A DNA stretch of 64,000 nt from Candidatus Nanohaloarchaea archaeon (GCA_013343275.1 CP046106.1:186001-250000), one strand, 5' to 3'; shown: positions 31,663-41,563, counted from the first letter of the stretch. Made by a program: numbers and translations. The notes: generated by a model from the letters alone, not told the origin.

Positions 31663-32931
31663 ATGAACATTCAAACAGTATTTGACAAAGCACAGGCCAT
31701 TCTCGAAGATGAAGACCTATGTGACCACTGTCTTGGCAGGCAGTTCGCACAGCTAGGCCACGGCCTTGAAAACTGGGAGCGCGGAGCTATAATCCGTGAC
31801 ACAGATTTCGGAGAACTGGATGAAGACTCCTTCGTTAGAGAAAATATTCCGGAAGACGCAGAGTATGGAAAAGGATCGGAGGAATGCGACTTGTGCGATA
31901 ATATCTTCGGAGAAGTCGACCGGTACACAGACATGGTGATCGACTCATTCGAAAGATACGAACTTGAAACCTTCCTGGTTGGCATAAGGCCTCCTGAAGA
32001 TGCATTTCAGGCTGAGGAAGATCTCTGGGAGGAGTACGGAGTAGAGTGGACGGAACCTGTCAAGACCGAGCTCTCACGACTGATCGGAAAAAGAATCGAA
32101 GACAGAACCGATCACAGCGTAGACTTTGAAAGGGCCGATATCATGGCCGTAGTCGATATGAGGGAGGGAAAGGAGCGTGTAGAGCTGCAGGTTAACTCTC
32201 TTCTCATCTACTCGCAGTACAACAAGTACTCACGTGAAATCCCGCAGACTGAATGGCACTGCAGAAACTGCAGAGGCAGCGGATGCGATGAATGCGACTG
32301 GACGGGCAAGAACTATCCTACCAGCGTACAGGAGGAAATTATGGATCCCTTCCTACGAGAATCGAAGGCTATTGAGGCCAAGTTCCATGGAAACGGCCGT
32401 GAAGACGTCGACGCTAAATGCTTCGGCCGCAGAGAGTTCGTCCTCGAATTAATTGAGCCTTTGAACCGTGATCTGGACCTCGAGGCCTTACAGGAAGAAG
32501 TAAACGAATCTACCGACAAGATAGAAATCTTTGAGACACAGTGGACACACAAGGATAAAATAGAGGAAATCAAGGAAACTCGTACAGATAAGGCCTACAG
32601 AGCAGTTATCGAGCTTTCGGAGGACGTCGATGAGGAAGATCTGGAAGTTCTTGATGATCTTGTTGGTACGATTGAGCAGAGAACGCCGGAAAGAGTCGAG
32701 CATCGCAGGGCCGATAAGGTCCGGAAGAGAGAGGTCTACGAGATAGAGTACGAGAAGACTGGCGAGAGAACGATTGAACTCGAGGTAAAGGCCGAGGCCG
32801 GTACGTACATCAAGGAGATGATCTCTTCTGATAACGGCCGGACGGAGCCAAGTGTAGCAGGCCTTCTGGGCGTTGATGCCGAGTGTACTCACCTGGATGT
32901 TTCCTGGGTTGAGAAAGTAGGCAACGAGTAA
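31663..32931 (+). CDS. pus10: tRNA pseudouridine synthase Pus10
   Basis: Makes pseudouridine 54/55 in archaeal tRNA T-loops. 422 residues from the ATG at 31663; TATA-like CCATAAAAG lies 27 nt upstream, favouring it over an in-frame TTG at 31642. The N-terminal THUMP/zinc part has LCDHCLGRQFAQLG and ECDLCDN. CRNCRGSGCDECDW is another cysteine cluster. GREDVDAKCFGRREFVLEL holds the catalytic Asp. AGTYIKEMISSDNGRTEPS is the conserved C-terminal segment. It precedes L21e, a usual archaeal order. Confidence 0.93.
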   Translation: MNIQTVFDKAQAILEDEDLCDHCLGRQFAQLGHGLENWERGAIIRDTDFGELDEDSFVRENIPEDAEYGKGSEECDLCDNIFGEVDRYTDMVIDSFERYELETFLVGIRPPEDAFQAEEDLWEEYGVEWTEPVKTELSRLIGKRIEDRTDHSVDFERADIMAVVDMREGKERVELQVNSLLIYSQYNKYSREIPQTEWHCRNCRGSGCDECDWTGKNYPTSVQEEIMDPFLRESKAIEAKFHGNGREDVDAKCFGRREFVLELIEPLNRDLDLEALQEEVNESTDKIEIFETQWTHKDKIEEIKETRTDKAYRAVIELSEDVDEEDLEVLDDLVGTIEQRTPERVEHRRADKVRKREVYEIEYEKTGERTIELEVKAEAGTYIKEMISSDNGRTEPSVAGLLGVDAECTHLDVSWVEKVGNE

Positions 32932-33001
32932 AGGCCTTTTCAGCCACTTCTTTAAAAAGTTTTAATTCCCGATCTTTCTATATAACGAGGTAAAACTTAA
33001 T

Positions 33002-33298
33002 ATGGCAGAGAAATCCAGAGGAGCACTTCATGGCTCAAGGAAGAAATTCAAGCGTGAACAGGGAGCGAAAACCAAGGTCAACGAATACCTTAAGGAGTTT
33101 GAGGAAGGCGAACAGGCCTTGATCAAGATTGACTCTTCGGTACAGGAAGGTCAGCCTCACGCACGTTTCCACGGTACAACAGTAAAAGTTACCGGTGAGA
33201 GAGGAGATGCCTACGAAGTCAAGTTCAATGATGGAGGACAGGAAAAGACGCTTTATGTCGCACCAGTACATCTCCAGAAGCTAAACGAGGAAGAATAG
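33002..33298 (+). CDS. rpl21e: 50S ribosomal protein L21e
   Basis: 98 residues. The basic N-terminus (SRGALHGSRKKFKREQGAK) and the SH3-like core (DSSVQEGQPHARFHGTTVKV, then VKFNDGGQEKTLYVAPVHLQ) are diagnostic for L21e. It lies 70 nt after pus10 and 14 nt before rpo4, within the conserved L21e-Rpo4-DUF655-KsgA run. Confidence 0.95.
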   Translation: MAEKSRGALHGSRKKFKREQGAKTKVNEYLKEFEEGEQALIKIDSSVQEGQPHARFHGTTVKVTGERGDAYEVKFNDGGQEKTLYVAPVHLQKLNEEE

Positions 33299-33312
33299 AG
33301 GTTCGATAAAAA

Positions 33313-33648
33313 ATGGAAATTAAAGAAGAGGAACATGTTTACCCGGTAGAGGCCCTCAATGCTCTCCAGGAGAGAGATGAAGAGGAGCTGACTCACGAGC
33401 AGAAGATCGCGCTTGAAAATCTTTCCCGACACGTTAAGGTTGACGACGTAGATACTCTGGAAGAACTCTACGACGAGTTCACGGAGATCGATGATCTGAA
33501 GGACAAGCATATCTTCAAGCTACTGGAAGTAGTACCGCAGCATGAGTCAACAGTTAGATCGGTTTTCTCCAAGGAGAGAATCAAGCTGGATGACTCACAG
33601 ATCGAGGACATCCTCGAAATCTGTCAGAGCATTGAAACCGTAAACTAG
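33313..33648 (+). CDS. rpoF: DNA-directed RNA polymerase subunit Rpo4 (F)
   Basis: 111 residues, acidic and helical. It begins MEIKEEEHVYPVEALNALQE and has the HRDC-like C-terminal half (KHIFKLLEVVPQHESTVRSV, then LDDSQIEDILEICQS) of archaeal Rpo4/RpoF. It forms the RNA polymerase stalk with Rpo7. Its position directly after L21e is typical of archaea. Confidence 0.92.
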   Translation: MEIKEEEHVYPVEALNALQERDEEELTHEQKIALENLSRHVKVDDVDTLEELYDEFTEIDDLKDKHIFKLLEVVPQHESTVRSVFSKERIKLDDSQIEDILEICQSIETVN

Positions 33649-33746
33649 GAGCGGGAAACCCTTTTAACTTCTTGACTCTCTTTAATACTTTACTAGAGGG
33701 CCTTATGCCTTCTGCGTAAAACCCTTTTTGGAGGATTTGATAAACA

Positions 33747-34286
33747 ATGGCAGGAAAAGACGAATACATAAGAGTACTAGATTTCCTTGAGCACGGAAAA
33801 TCAGGGCAGAAAGATGAACCAACAACTCAGGGAATAGGAAAAGAGCACTACAACCTTCTAGAGGTCGTAATGAGAGATGAAGAAAGGCCTAAAGGAGGGG
33901 AAGAGCTCTACATCGGTGAAGGAGAAAGAGACCGCGTCCAGTACATCAAAGACAAGATCTCTTACGACGATCTTACTGCCAGTGCAAAGTCCGAACTGAA
34001 ATACGTTCTCAGAGAACTGATTGAGGAGAAAGAAGACGAGTTCGTCGAATTCTTCAACGAAGCTACACCTGTCACACCGAGAAGACACGCATTCGAACTC
34101 CTTCCAGGAATCGGAAGCAAACACATGCAGAAACTTCTCGACGAAAGAGAAGAGGAAGAGTTCGAAAGCCTGGACGATGTTAAAGGGAGAGTACCTTCCA
34201 TGCCAGACCCAAGAGATACTCTTGTCAAGAGAATCAAGGAAGAGCTCAAAGGAGATGCCAAGAGAAACCTTTTCGTAAGTAAATGA
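33747..34286 (+). CDS. DUF655 RNA-binding protein
   Basis: 179 residues. N-terminal OB-like part (EYIRVLDFLEHGK, GEELYIGEGERDRVQYIKDK) and a helix-hairpin-helix (LLPGIGSKHMQKLLDERE, about 113-130) match the archaeal DUF655 (COG1491) family. It is nearly always found before ksgA; here the stop overlaps the ksgA start by 4 nt. A role in rRNA processing is suggested by context, not shown. Confidence 0.88.
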   Translation: MAGKDEYIRVLDFLEHGKSGQKDEPTTQGIGKEHYNLLEVVMRDEERPKGGEELYIGEGERDRVQYIKDKISYDDLTASAKSELKYVLRELIEEKEDEFVEFFNEATPVTPRRHAFELLPGIGSKHMQKLLDEREEEEFESLDDVKGRVPSMPDPRDTLVKRIKEELKGDAKRNLFVSK

Positions 34287-35077
34287 ACACCAGACAGGAA
34301 CTTCAGAAGCTCGGAGTAAGACCGGTAGAAGGCCAGAACTTTCTAACATCAGAAAACACTGTGGAGGCTCTCGTAGAAGCCGGCGAAGTAGAAAATAACG
34401 TAGTTCTCGAGATAGGATCCGGAACAGGGGCTATCACTGAGAAACTTGCGGAGAAGGCAGAGAAAGTCTACGCAGTAGAATCCGACACGACACTGGCCAA
34501 ACACGTTGAAAGCCTTGAACTGGAGAACGTGGAAGTCATCAACAAGAGCATACTTGAATACGAAATCCCAGAGGAAGTCGACCGCTGTGTCGGCAACATA
34601 CCTTTCCAGATTTCCTCCAAGATACTGGACAGCCTCGGAGAGAAACAGATACAGGCCTCGCTGCTGGTCCAGAAAGAGCTGGCGGAGAAAGCAGTGGCTG
34701 ATCCCGGCGACAAAAACTACGGGTTTTTCTCAGTCAGAATCAACTACTACTACGTACCTGTAAAACTCAGAACAGTACCGGCCCGCAACTTCTACCCATC
34801 ACCAGATGTAGACGGTGCAATCCTCAAACTTTATCCGAACAAAGAGCGTCACGGAATAGAGGATGAAGAGGCCTTCCTCAAAGTTGCAAAGGCTCTATTC
34901 ACCCACAAGAGAAAGAAGATCAGGAATTCCTTCGTCGATGTACGCCACATACTGGATATCGACAAGGACAGGGCTAAAGAACTGAGAGATGAGATACCGC
35001 ACTCCGAGAAACGTGTTATCAATCTGAACGTGAAGGAGATCAACGAGATAGCGGAGTTCTATCTGGACAACTTCTAG
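34283..35077 (+). CDS. ksgA: 16S rRNA (adenine-N6,N6) dimethyltransferase KsgA
   Basis: 264 residues. SAM-binding motif I is VLEIGSGTGAITEKLAEK (about 38-55), with the acidic strand-2 end VYAVESD. The catalytic NIPF motif is in RCVGNIPFQISSKIL. FYPSPDVDGAILKL and the basic LFTHKRKKIRNS segment complete the family. It dimethylates the two adenines of the 3'-terminal 16S rRNA helix. Translationally coupled to DUF655. Confidence 0.94.
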   Translation: MNTRQELQKLGVRPVEGQNFLTSENTVEALVEAGEVENNVVLEIGSGTGAITEKLAEKAEKVYAVESDTTLAKHVESLELENVEVINKSILEYEIPEEVDRCVGNIPFQISSKILDSLGEKQIQASLLVQKELAEKAVADPGDKNYGFFSVRINYYYVPVKLRTVPARNFYPSPDVDGAILKLYPNKERHGIEDEEAFLKVAKALFTHKRKKIRNSFVDVRHILDIDKDRAKELRDEIPHSEKRVINLNVKEINEIAEFYLDNF

Positions 35078-35128
35078 AACACGCCGGTGTAGAAACTTTT
35101 TAACTCAGCAAAGGCCTAAGTAGACTAT

Positions 35129-35422
35129 ATGAGGAAAATATCTCTGCTGGCAGCAATCATGATTCTCTCCGTAGGCCTATCTGCAGGAATTACAATAAAT
35201 ATCGACATATTCAACTTCGGAGGAGACAAAAATAGTCAGAACGCCAGCAACCCTGAAAACTCCACGCAGAAAGATCCTACACCTGCCAGAGATACTACTG
35301 TCGAACAGCAGGATAAGGTAAATCCTGGCGAGCAGAGGAAGATGGAGAGAAATCCCATAACACAGGAGAAAAATCCGGGCCTCGGTTCGAAGATCAAGTC
35401 GTTCATTCTCTCGCTTCTTTAA
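35129..35422 (+). CDS. Small secreted hypothetical protein
   Basis: 97 residues. The N-terminal MRKISLLAAIMILSVGLSAG is a good Sec signal peptide. The mature part is hydrophilic and rich in Asn, Gln and Pro (NSQNASNPENSTQKDPTP). The C-terminus SKIKSFILSLL is amphipathic. No family recognised. It interrupts the otherwise conserved ksgA-downstream order and lies 31 nt before pyrG. Confidence 0.6.
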   Translation: MRKISLLAAIMILSVGLSAGITINIDIFNFGGDKNSQNASNPENSTQKDPTPARDTTVEQQDKVNPGEQRKMERNPITQEKNPGLGSKIKSFILSLL

Positions 35423-35453
35423 GATATAAATTTCAGGCCTCCGCGATTATATT

Positions 35454-37028
35454 ATGCCGAAGTGGATCTTTGTTACGGGAGGAGTTCTTTCCGGACTGGG
35501 TAAAGGCCTGGTCTCTGCAAGTGTTTCCAAACTTCTACAGCAACGCGATTTAACCATCACTCCGATAAAATGTGACGGATACCTGAACGTCGATCCAGGG
35601 ACAATGAACCCGCATGAACACGGAGAGGTATTTGTTCTGGAGGACGGTACCGAGGTGGACATGGACTTCGGCCACTACGAAAGATTTCTCGGAGTAGAGA
35701 CCTCCGGCAAACAGAACCTGACATCGGGCAAAGTATTCAAACAGGTAATTGAAAAGGAAAGAGAAGGAGAATACCTCGGGAAAACAGTTCAGATGGTGCC
35801 TCACGTAACAGACCACATGAAAGACCTGATGAGAGAGGCGGGGGAGGAGAAAGACTCCGACATCAATATAGTTGAGATCGGAGGAACTGTCGGCGATATC
35901 GAAAACCAGGTATTCCTTGAGGCCGTCCGCCAGCTCAGAAGCCAGTTACCGGAAGAGGATACCTACCTGATCCACACCACGCTCGTTCCCTACCTTGATA
36001 CAGTTGGAGAGCAGAAGACCAAGCCGACACAGCACTCAGTCAAAGAGCTCCAGAGCCTTGGCCTTGAACCTGATATGATTGTCGGAAGAAGCGGAGAGGA
36101 ACTGGACGAAGAAGTTAGGAGGAAGATAGCGCTCTTCTGCGATGTGGAGGAGGAAGAGGTAATCTCAGATCCTGATCTGGAGTATATCTACCAGCTGCCG
36201 ATAGAACTGGACGAACAGAGCGTTGACAAGATCATAGCCGGAAAAATGCAGCTAGCCGAGAAAAACGGAGGCCTGAAGGAATGGAGAAGCAGGGCTGAAA
36301 ACCTGAAAAACGATACAATCTCCAGCATAGCAATCTGTGGAAAATACACGGATATAGATGATTCCTATGCATCTGTAGAGGAGGCCCTGAAGCATGCAGG
36401 AGCGGAGCTTGGTGGCCAGGTAGAGATAGAGTACATAGGAACCGAAGAATTCCATAAAGAAGACCTTGAAGGCTTTGACGGCGTGATAATTCCTGGTGGA
36501 TTCGGGTCAAGAGGTGTAGAAGGAAAGATACAGGCCATAGAATACTGCAGGGAAAACGATATTCCATTGCTGGGCCTGTGCTACGGGATGCAGTTGATGA
36601 CCGTTGAGTTCGCAAGAAATGTGCTTGGAATTGAGGACGCTGCTTCAGAGGAGTTTGCCGACGATAAAGAAGGGCAGGAGCTGGTAGTAGCGGAGATGTC
36701 AGGCCAGAAAGACATAGATGAAATGGGAGGTACGATGAGACTTGGTAGTTACACAGCAGAGGTAGAAGGCCAGGTCAAAGAAATCTACGGATCAGCAACA
36801 GCAACAGAAAGGCACCGCCACAGATACGAACTTAATCCTGATTTCCACGACAGGCTGGAGGCAGAGGGCCTGAAAATCTCAGGTAAGATGCAGGAAGGGA
36901 ACCTGGCAGAGTACATCGAACTGCCGGAGAACAACTTCTTTATAGGAACACAGGCCCACCCAGAGTTCACATCCACCTTCGAAAATCCAAACCCACTGTA
37001 CCTATCGTTCCTTGAATCCACGACATGA
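35454..37028 (+). CDS. pyrG: CTP synthase
   Basis: 524 residues. The N-terminal synthetase domain begins FVTGGVLSGLGKGLVSASV with the P-loop-like GLGKG. KCDGYLNVDPGTMNPHEHGE and EIGGTVGDIENQVFLEA are conserved. The C-terminal glutaminase has LLGLCYGMQLM (catalytic Cys) and AHPEFTSTFENPNPL (His and Glu). It converts UTP plus glutamine to CTP. It overlaps the downstream methyltransferase by 4 nt. Confidence 0.96.
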   Translation: MPKWIFVTGGVLSGLGKGLVSASVSKLLQQRDLTITPIKCDGYLNVDPGTMNPHEHGEVFVLEDGTEVDMDFGHYERFLGVETSGKQNLTSGKVFKQVIEKEREGEYLGKTVQMVPHVTDHMKDLMREAGEEKDSDINIVEIGGTVGDIENQVFLEAVRQLRSQLPEEDTYLIHTTLVPYLDTVGEQKTKPTQHSVKELQSLGLEPDMIVGRSGEELDEEVRRKIALFCDVEEEEVISDPDLEYIYQLPIELDEQSVDKIIAGKMQLAEKNGGLKEWRSRAENLKNDTISSIAICGKYTDIDDSYASVEEALKHAGAELGGQVEIEYIGTEEFHKEDLEGFDGVIIPGGFGSRGVEGKIQAIEYCRENDIPLLGLCYGMQLMTVEFARNVLGIEDAASEEFADDKEGQELVVAEMSGQKDIDEMGGTMRLGSYTAEVEGQVKEIYGSATATERHRHRYELNPDFHDRLEAEGLKISGKMQEGNLAEYIELPENNFFIGTQAHPEFTSTFENPNPLYLSFLESTT

Positions 37029-37549
37029 CAGTATACAAACCTTCCGAAGACACCTACTTTCTCAGAGACTATCTTAGAGAGAACATAGATATCGAAGGCC
37101 AGAAGTTCCTCGAAATAGGAACAGGTAACGGGGAAATAGCGCTCTACGCCGCAGAAGAAGGAGCAGAAGTAACGGCCTCCGATATAAATACTGAAGCACT
37201 TCGACAGGTAAAGGAGAAAGCTGAGAGAAAAGGCCTGGAAATAGATCTAGTTGAATCAGAGCTTTTCGAGAATATAGAAGGCCTTTACGATGTTATAGTG
37301 TTTAACCCTCCGTACCTGCCAGGTGAGGAAGGTCTGGGGGATGAAGAGATATGGCGCGGCGGGGAAAAAGGTATAGAGGTCAGCAGAAAGTTTCTTGAGA
37401 ATGTTGAAAATTATCTCTCTGAAGATGGTTCTTTCTACTTTGTGGCAAGTTCTCTTGCCGAGTATAAGGAGCTAGTCGATGAGTTCAATCTGGAAATCCT
37501 GGGTGAAAAGGAGCTGTGGTTTGAAACTCTGTATATTCTCGGTAAATAG
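37025..37549 (+). CDS. HemK/PrmC-like N5-glutamine methyltransferase
   Basis: 174 residues. FLEIGTGNGEIALYAAEEGA (about 28-47) is SAM motif I and VIVFNPPYLPGEEG holds the NPPY catalytic motif. It begins with YKPSEDTYFLRDYL, the usual start of the archaeal/eukaryotic Mtq2 branch, which methylates the GGQ motif of release factor aRF1. There is no N-terminal helical domain, consistent with that branch. Confidence 0.88.
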   Translation: MTVYKPSEDTYFLRDYLRENIDIEGQKFLEIGTGNGEIALYAAEEGAEVTASDINTEALRQVKEKAERKGLEIDLVESELFENIEGLYDVIVFNPPYLPGEEGLGDEEIWRGGEKGIEVSRKFLENVENYLSEDGSFYFVASSLAEYKELVDEFNLEILGEKELWFETLYILGK

Positions 37550-37580
37550 ATTTTTTAACACCGTTTGATAAAGAATTGAT

Positions 37581-40391
37581 ATGTCTGCAGGCAGAAATCT
37601 AGCTAAGTCACTTGCCCTGATTTCAACCCTTCTAGTTACAGTCTCTCTTGCCGCTTCTGCATCAGCTTGGCAGATAAACCTGCTTGGAACTCCAAGCAGC
37701 TACCAGCAAATCTCGCCCTACGGAGGGACAGTTCAGTATATCGAGATAGTGGATAGAGATACTGGCACACCTATCACCAAAAGCATTCTAGAAGACAGCG
37801 GCGGAAGAGCAGAATGGATTTACAAGGAGAACGGAACCTTTCAGGCTGAAGGCGATCTCAACTACCTCAAAGATGGAATCTGGTACGTGAGGCATACAGT
37901 AGGTAATAAATCCGGTAGTTTCAGGTTTGAAGTACAGCAAGATAATCTAGATCCTGAAGCCAACAAGACAAAGGCCATTACTGTAACAAATACTTCTGTA
38001 GAAATACTAACGGACATGTCGGATCCTTATCTTCCAGGGAGAGAGGACGCAAGGATAGAAGTAAACGTAACGAATAATACGAACGGAGAATATCTCTCCG
38101 GAGCAACCGTGGAAATCAAGATTACCAATACTACTTACATCAGCACACAGAACCTTAACGAGGATACCGACAATAAGCGATATGAGCTTTACGCCATGGA
38201 TATACCGGATGCAGTACAGCAGCAGTATGCTCTACATGTAATAGCTAATGTGGGAGGACAGACATCAGTTACAACACAGTTCATCAGCACAATGGACTAC
38301 CTGAACACATCAGTGGACAAGGTGCAGGCAGGAGAGGCCTGTGGCCAGCAGAGCATGCCTACAAGCTGTGAGCCTGGGGCAACTCTTGATCTAGGCCTCA
38401 ACGTAACATCGGCTTACGCTGAGAATGTAACTCTTCAAGTTCTGAAGGATAGTGTTGAAGGAGGCATGACTCAGGTGCAGGAGTTGGAGCTGACTGAAAA
38501 CCAGGAGACAGGCCTTTATGAAGGACAGATAACCTATCCGCAGATCGATACCAGCAGTTATGAGGATAAACTGGTTCTGAAGTTTATCTCGGAGAATAAC
38601 TACAGTCAGCATGTTTCCTACTACAATATCAGCAAGGCCAGTTTCGAGGTCTCAGAGGATATGAATCAGAAAGCATATCAGGGATCGCAGTATGGTATCA
38701 AGTTCAGCTTGATGACTCCTTACACAGGGAATCCTTACAATGCAAGCAAGTTTGCCTCTGCCGATCTAAGCTTCAAGTATCCTAATGGCACCACTTACAG
38801 GACGCTCAGTAAATCCAACCTCAGTTACGATAGCGAGACCGGCTGGGTGACAGGAGACGTACTTATTGAGCAGGGAGCGCCTAACGGTAGCTACACGCTG
38901 GATGCTCAGGTCTCAAATATGTACGGCACGACGAAGTCGTTTACTCACAGCTTCGAGGTACTGACTACCTCCCAGATCTTTTCAGCGACCGACCAGATAA
39001 CTGTCGATCTGCAGAAGCAGAAAAATTACACGAAGAACTTCACTATAACGAATAAACTCTCAAGCAGCATAACAGTGAATCCTGAAGTAAACGGAGATAT
39101 ACAGGGTATAGCAAACGTAAATTCAGGCCAGAACATCGATATAGCAGCAGGGAATAGCACGAACGTAACTGTAGAGTTCGATATCGATGAAGTACAGGAC
39201 TACTCTGGAGAAATAGTTCTTCACGATACTGCCTCCGATTACAATGAGACAGTGGATGTCGAGCTTAATGCTCCAGACTGCGGTACGAGGAACGCTACTA
39301 TCTGTGTAAGCAGAGACGGATGGATTAACGTGACACGTGTAGGAAGAGGCCAGTCAAGCGAGACATTTACACTGAACTACCTTGGACCGGAAGAAGATGT
39401 AGCAGTTGAAATAGGGAAGAGAGGCGAAGCTGCCAGCCATATTTCGATATCTAACACCAGTTTCAATCTGTCCGACTCACGAGAGATAACATTGAACTAC
39501 ACAATCAACGAACCGGTAAACGTTACAGGAGAAATATTCGTCAACTCAACCTACGACATCACAATACCTACTGAGGTCGTAGGCGACTTCGCACAGCCAC
39601 AGGTAAATATGAGTGTAGTGAAAGACACTGTGGACTTAGGAGTAATACAGGCCCTGCAGACAGACTTCAAGGTAGAGGTGCAGAACAATGGAACAACAGC
39701 AATAGACTACTTCGAATCAACAGACCAAGTAACTATAGAAGACTATAACTCAATCGATCCATCCTCTACAGGCAATATCACCCTTAATATTTCCAGAGAG
39801 GATTACGGACTTACTGATCAGGCTATCACATTAACGGCCTACAGAGCAAACCCTGCAAACACTCAGGAAGAGCTATCCGGATCCTCAGATGCCTTCCAGC
39901 TGGTAGCAAGGTTTATGCCTGAAACTGAGGCCGCAGCCCAGAACATAACATCATGGGCAGACGAGCTAATGGGTAAGACTTTCAGTTCATCGATGATCAG
40001 CCGACTAGAACAGGCGAAGACCAACGCAACGATTATGAGGGACGAATTTAGCAAAGGGAACGACAAGAAGGCCTTCAGAATATACCAGACGACGATGGAC
40101 AACCTCGCAAGCATGGAGGAGGAAATAAACAGCAATACAAATACGGGAGGCCAGAACGGTGGAACTGGCCAAGATGATGCAACTGATGATCAGCAGGGCC
40201 AGAGCGGTGACTCTTCTGATAGTCCTACAGGCAATCCGTCTGGAGATGCTCAGAAGAAAAGCGGCGGTGCTGGAATACTACCTATTATTCTTGTGGTATT
40301 GATACTGGTTGTAGCAGGATTTATCTTCTACACCAGTTACATCCCCGAACCCGGAGACCCACTCTACGAATACCTGGGTGAACAACAGTAA
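37581..40391 (+). CDS. Large surface protein with signal peptide and C-terminal anchor
   Basis: 936 residues. The N-terminus LAKSLALISTLLVTVSLAAS is a Sec signal peptide (cleavage likely near residue 30). The ectodomain of about 830 residues is beta-rich and rich in Thr, Ser and Asn-X-Ser/Thr sites, consistent with tandem Ig/CARDB-like domains and N-glycosylation. A Gly/Asp/Gln-rich linker (about 850-890) leads to a membrane helix GILPIILVVLILVVAGFIFY and a short inner tail. The function is likely cell-envelope structure or adhesion. The TAATG overlap with the next gene suggests they act together. Confidence 0.7.
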   Translation: MSAGRNLAKSLALISTLLVTVSLAASASAWQINLLGTPSSYQQISPYGGTVQYIEIVDRDTGTPITKSILEDSGGRAEWIYKENGTFQAEGDLNYLKDGIWYVRHTVGNKSGSFRFEVQQDNLDPEANKTKAITVTNTSVEILTDMSDPYLPGREDARIEVNVTNNTNGEYLSGATVEIKITNTTYISTQNLNEDTDNKRYELYAMDIPDAVQQQYALHVIANVGGQTSVTTQFISTMDYLNTSVDKVQAGEACGQQSMPTSCEPGATLDLGLNVTSAYAENVTLQVLKDSVEGGMTQVQELELTENQETGLYEGQITYPQIDTSSYEDKLVLKFISENNYSQHVSYYNISKASFEVSEDMNQKAYQGSQYGIKFSLMTPYTGNPYNASKFASADLSFKYPNGTTYRTLSKSNLSYDSETGWVTGDVLIEQGAPNGSYTLDAQVSNMYGTTKSFTHSFEVLTTSQIFSATDQITVDLQKQKNYTKNFTITNKLSSSITVNPEVNGDIQGIANVNSGQNIDIAAGNSTNVTVEFDIDEVQDYSGEIVLHDTASDYNETVDVELNAPDCGTRNATICVSRDGWINVTRVGRGQSSETFTLNYLGPEEDVAVEIGKRGEAASHISISNTSFNLSDSREITLNYTINEPVNVTGEIFVNSTYDITIPTEVVGDFAQPQVNMSVVKDTVDLGVIQALQTDFKVEVQNNGTTAIDYFESTDQVTIEDYNSIDPSSTGNITLNISREDYGLTDQAITLTAYRANPANTQEELSGSSDAFQLVARFMPETEAAAQNITSWADELMGKTFSSSMISRLEQAKTNATIMRDEFSKGNDKKAFRIYQTTMDNLASMEEEINSNTNTGGQNGGTGQDDATDDQQGQSGDSSDSPTGNPSGDAQKKSGGAGILPIILVVLILVVAGFIFYTSYIPEPGDPLYEYLGEQQ

Positions 40392-40855
40392 TGGTACTAG
40401 GATTCCTGAGTTCGCTTCCTCAGCAATACAGCACAGTAATACTTCTGGTGCTGCTGCTTGCAGCATTCATTGCTGCTTTCAAACTTATGGAAATGGTATT
40501 CGAGACAATAATGGTGTCGGTGCTCTCAGCAGGAGCATACATAGCATTCACCAGACTGGTATACAACTCAATGCCAGGCCTCAATAATATCCTTCTATTT
40601 GCATTTGCAGGAGCATCACTCTACCTAGGATACACCTTACTGGCATCGGCCTACGGCCTCGCAGCAACTGTAATCAGTATACCTTACAGGATAATCAAGT
40701 TTGCCTTCAAAGGCCTGAGGAAAGCTTTCAGCTCTCTAATGAGCCAGGCAGAGGAGAAGAAAAAGTCGAGGAAACAGACAGAAAACGAGAAAGAAGTAAA
40801 GGAAGTAGTGCTTGACAAGATGAAAGGGGATAAGGACAAAGAGGAAGAAAACTAG
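40391..40855 (+). CDS. Membrane protein with charged cytoplasmic tail
   Basis: 154 residues. Three to four hydrophobic helices (TVILLVLLLAAFIAAFKLME, AGAYIAFTRLVYNS, ILLFAFAGASLYLGYTLL) are followed by a highly charged Lys/Glu tail from about residue 115. Its ATG overlaps the stop of the surface protein by one base, a strong sign of coupled expression. It could anchor or assemble that protein. Family not recognised. Confidence 0.6.
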   Translation: MVLGFLSSLPQQYSTVILLVLLLAAFIAAFKLMEMVFETIMVSVLSAGAYIAFTRLVYNSMPGLNNILLFAFAGASLYLGYTLLASAYGLAATVISIPYRIIKFAFKGLRKAFSSLMSQAEEKKKSRKQTENEKEVKEVVLDKMKGDKDKEEEN

Positions 40856-41526
40856 TTCTCCTCAGCCTTCAAAGTCAGGCTTCCTGCATTCAACTCATTT
40901 ATCTTGCCTTCGAAAACAAATCTCTCCTGCTCAGGGTAGACAGTTATATTGCCTGAGAAAGAGTCAATTTTCAGGTTGCTGTTGTTAATACTCGTGGAAC
41001 TTGAAGCAGTCTCCACAACACCGGAAACTCCATCAAAACTGACTTTAACTCTTCTGGCACCGGTGATCGAGATCCTGCTTGTATCAAGCTCTTTCTCGAA
41101 ACTGAAACTTCTGGAAGAGTTCACGCCGCTGCTGATGTAACCAGAGGCCCTACCCTTGACATCTGTGCTGTTGGTATCGAAAACCATCTTTCCGTTGAAC
41201 CCTGTCAATGTAACTTCGGAATCAGAACTTATCGAGAACCTTTCCGCGCTGTAGGAGGTCATGTTCTTCGCAGTGAAGGAGGCCTCTGAGAACTTCAGGG
41301 TTTCCTCTCCCTCAGCAGTTATGTTAATACTTACAGATTTTGTAGGCTCAGGCCTGTTCGAAAGCATGGAGAAAATATCTATAGACTTGGGAAATATCCC
41401 TTCAAGAATGTTCTTCTGCTGGGAGTTAATATTCTGTACATCTGCTTGATTAAGCGAGCCTCCGTTGATCCCTACTGCAAGGGCCATTATAGAGGCAAAT
41501 ACCGCGGCTAGAATTCTGGCTTCCAT
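40852..41526 (-). CDS. Secreted beta-rich hypothetical protein
   Basis: 224 residues from the ATG at 41526. MEARILAAVFASIMALAVGI is a signal peptide or N-terminal anchor. The mature part is a repeating beta pattern rich in Ser, Thr and Asn (SEVTLTGFNGKMVFDTNSTD, ISITGARRVKVSFDGVSG), perhaps a beta solenoid or lipid-carrier-like fold. The start is favoured by a TATA-like TTTTATA on the minus strand about 28 nt upstream; the frame runs 36 codons further but without support. Confidence 0.6.
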   Translation of the reverse strand: MEARILAAVFASIMALAVGINGGSLNQADVQNINSQQKNILEGIFPKSIDIFSMLSNRPEPTKSVSINITAEGEETLKFSEASFTAKNMTSYSAERFSISSDSEVTLTGFNGKMVFDTNSTDVKGRASGYISSGVNSSRSFSFEKELDTSRISITGARRVKVSFDGVSGVVETASSSTSINNSNLKIDSFSGNITVYPEQERFVFEGKINELNAGSLTLKAEEN

Positions 41527-41532
41527 AAAAGG

Positions 41533-41560
41533 AATGTAAAGTCTTGCCTCGATATAAAAC
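41533..41560. promoter_or_regulatory. Interlocked divergent promoters
   Basis: Only 37 bp separate the minus-strand ATG (41526) from the plus-strand GTG (41564). GATATAAAAC at 41551-41560 is correctly spaced for the minus gene. AATGTAAAGT at 41533-41542 is a weaker box for the plus gene. Confidence 0.4.
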
Positions 41561-41563
41561 CAT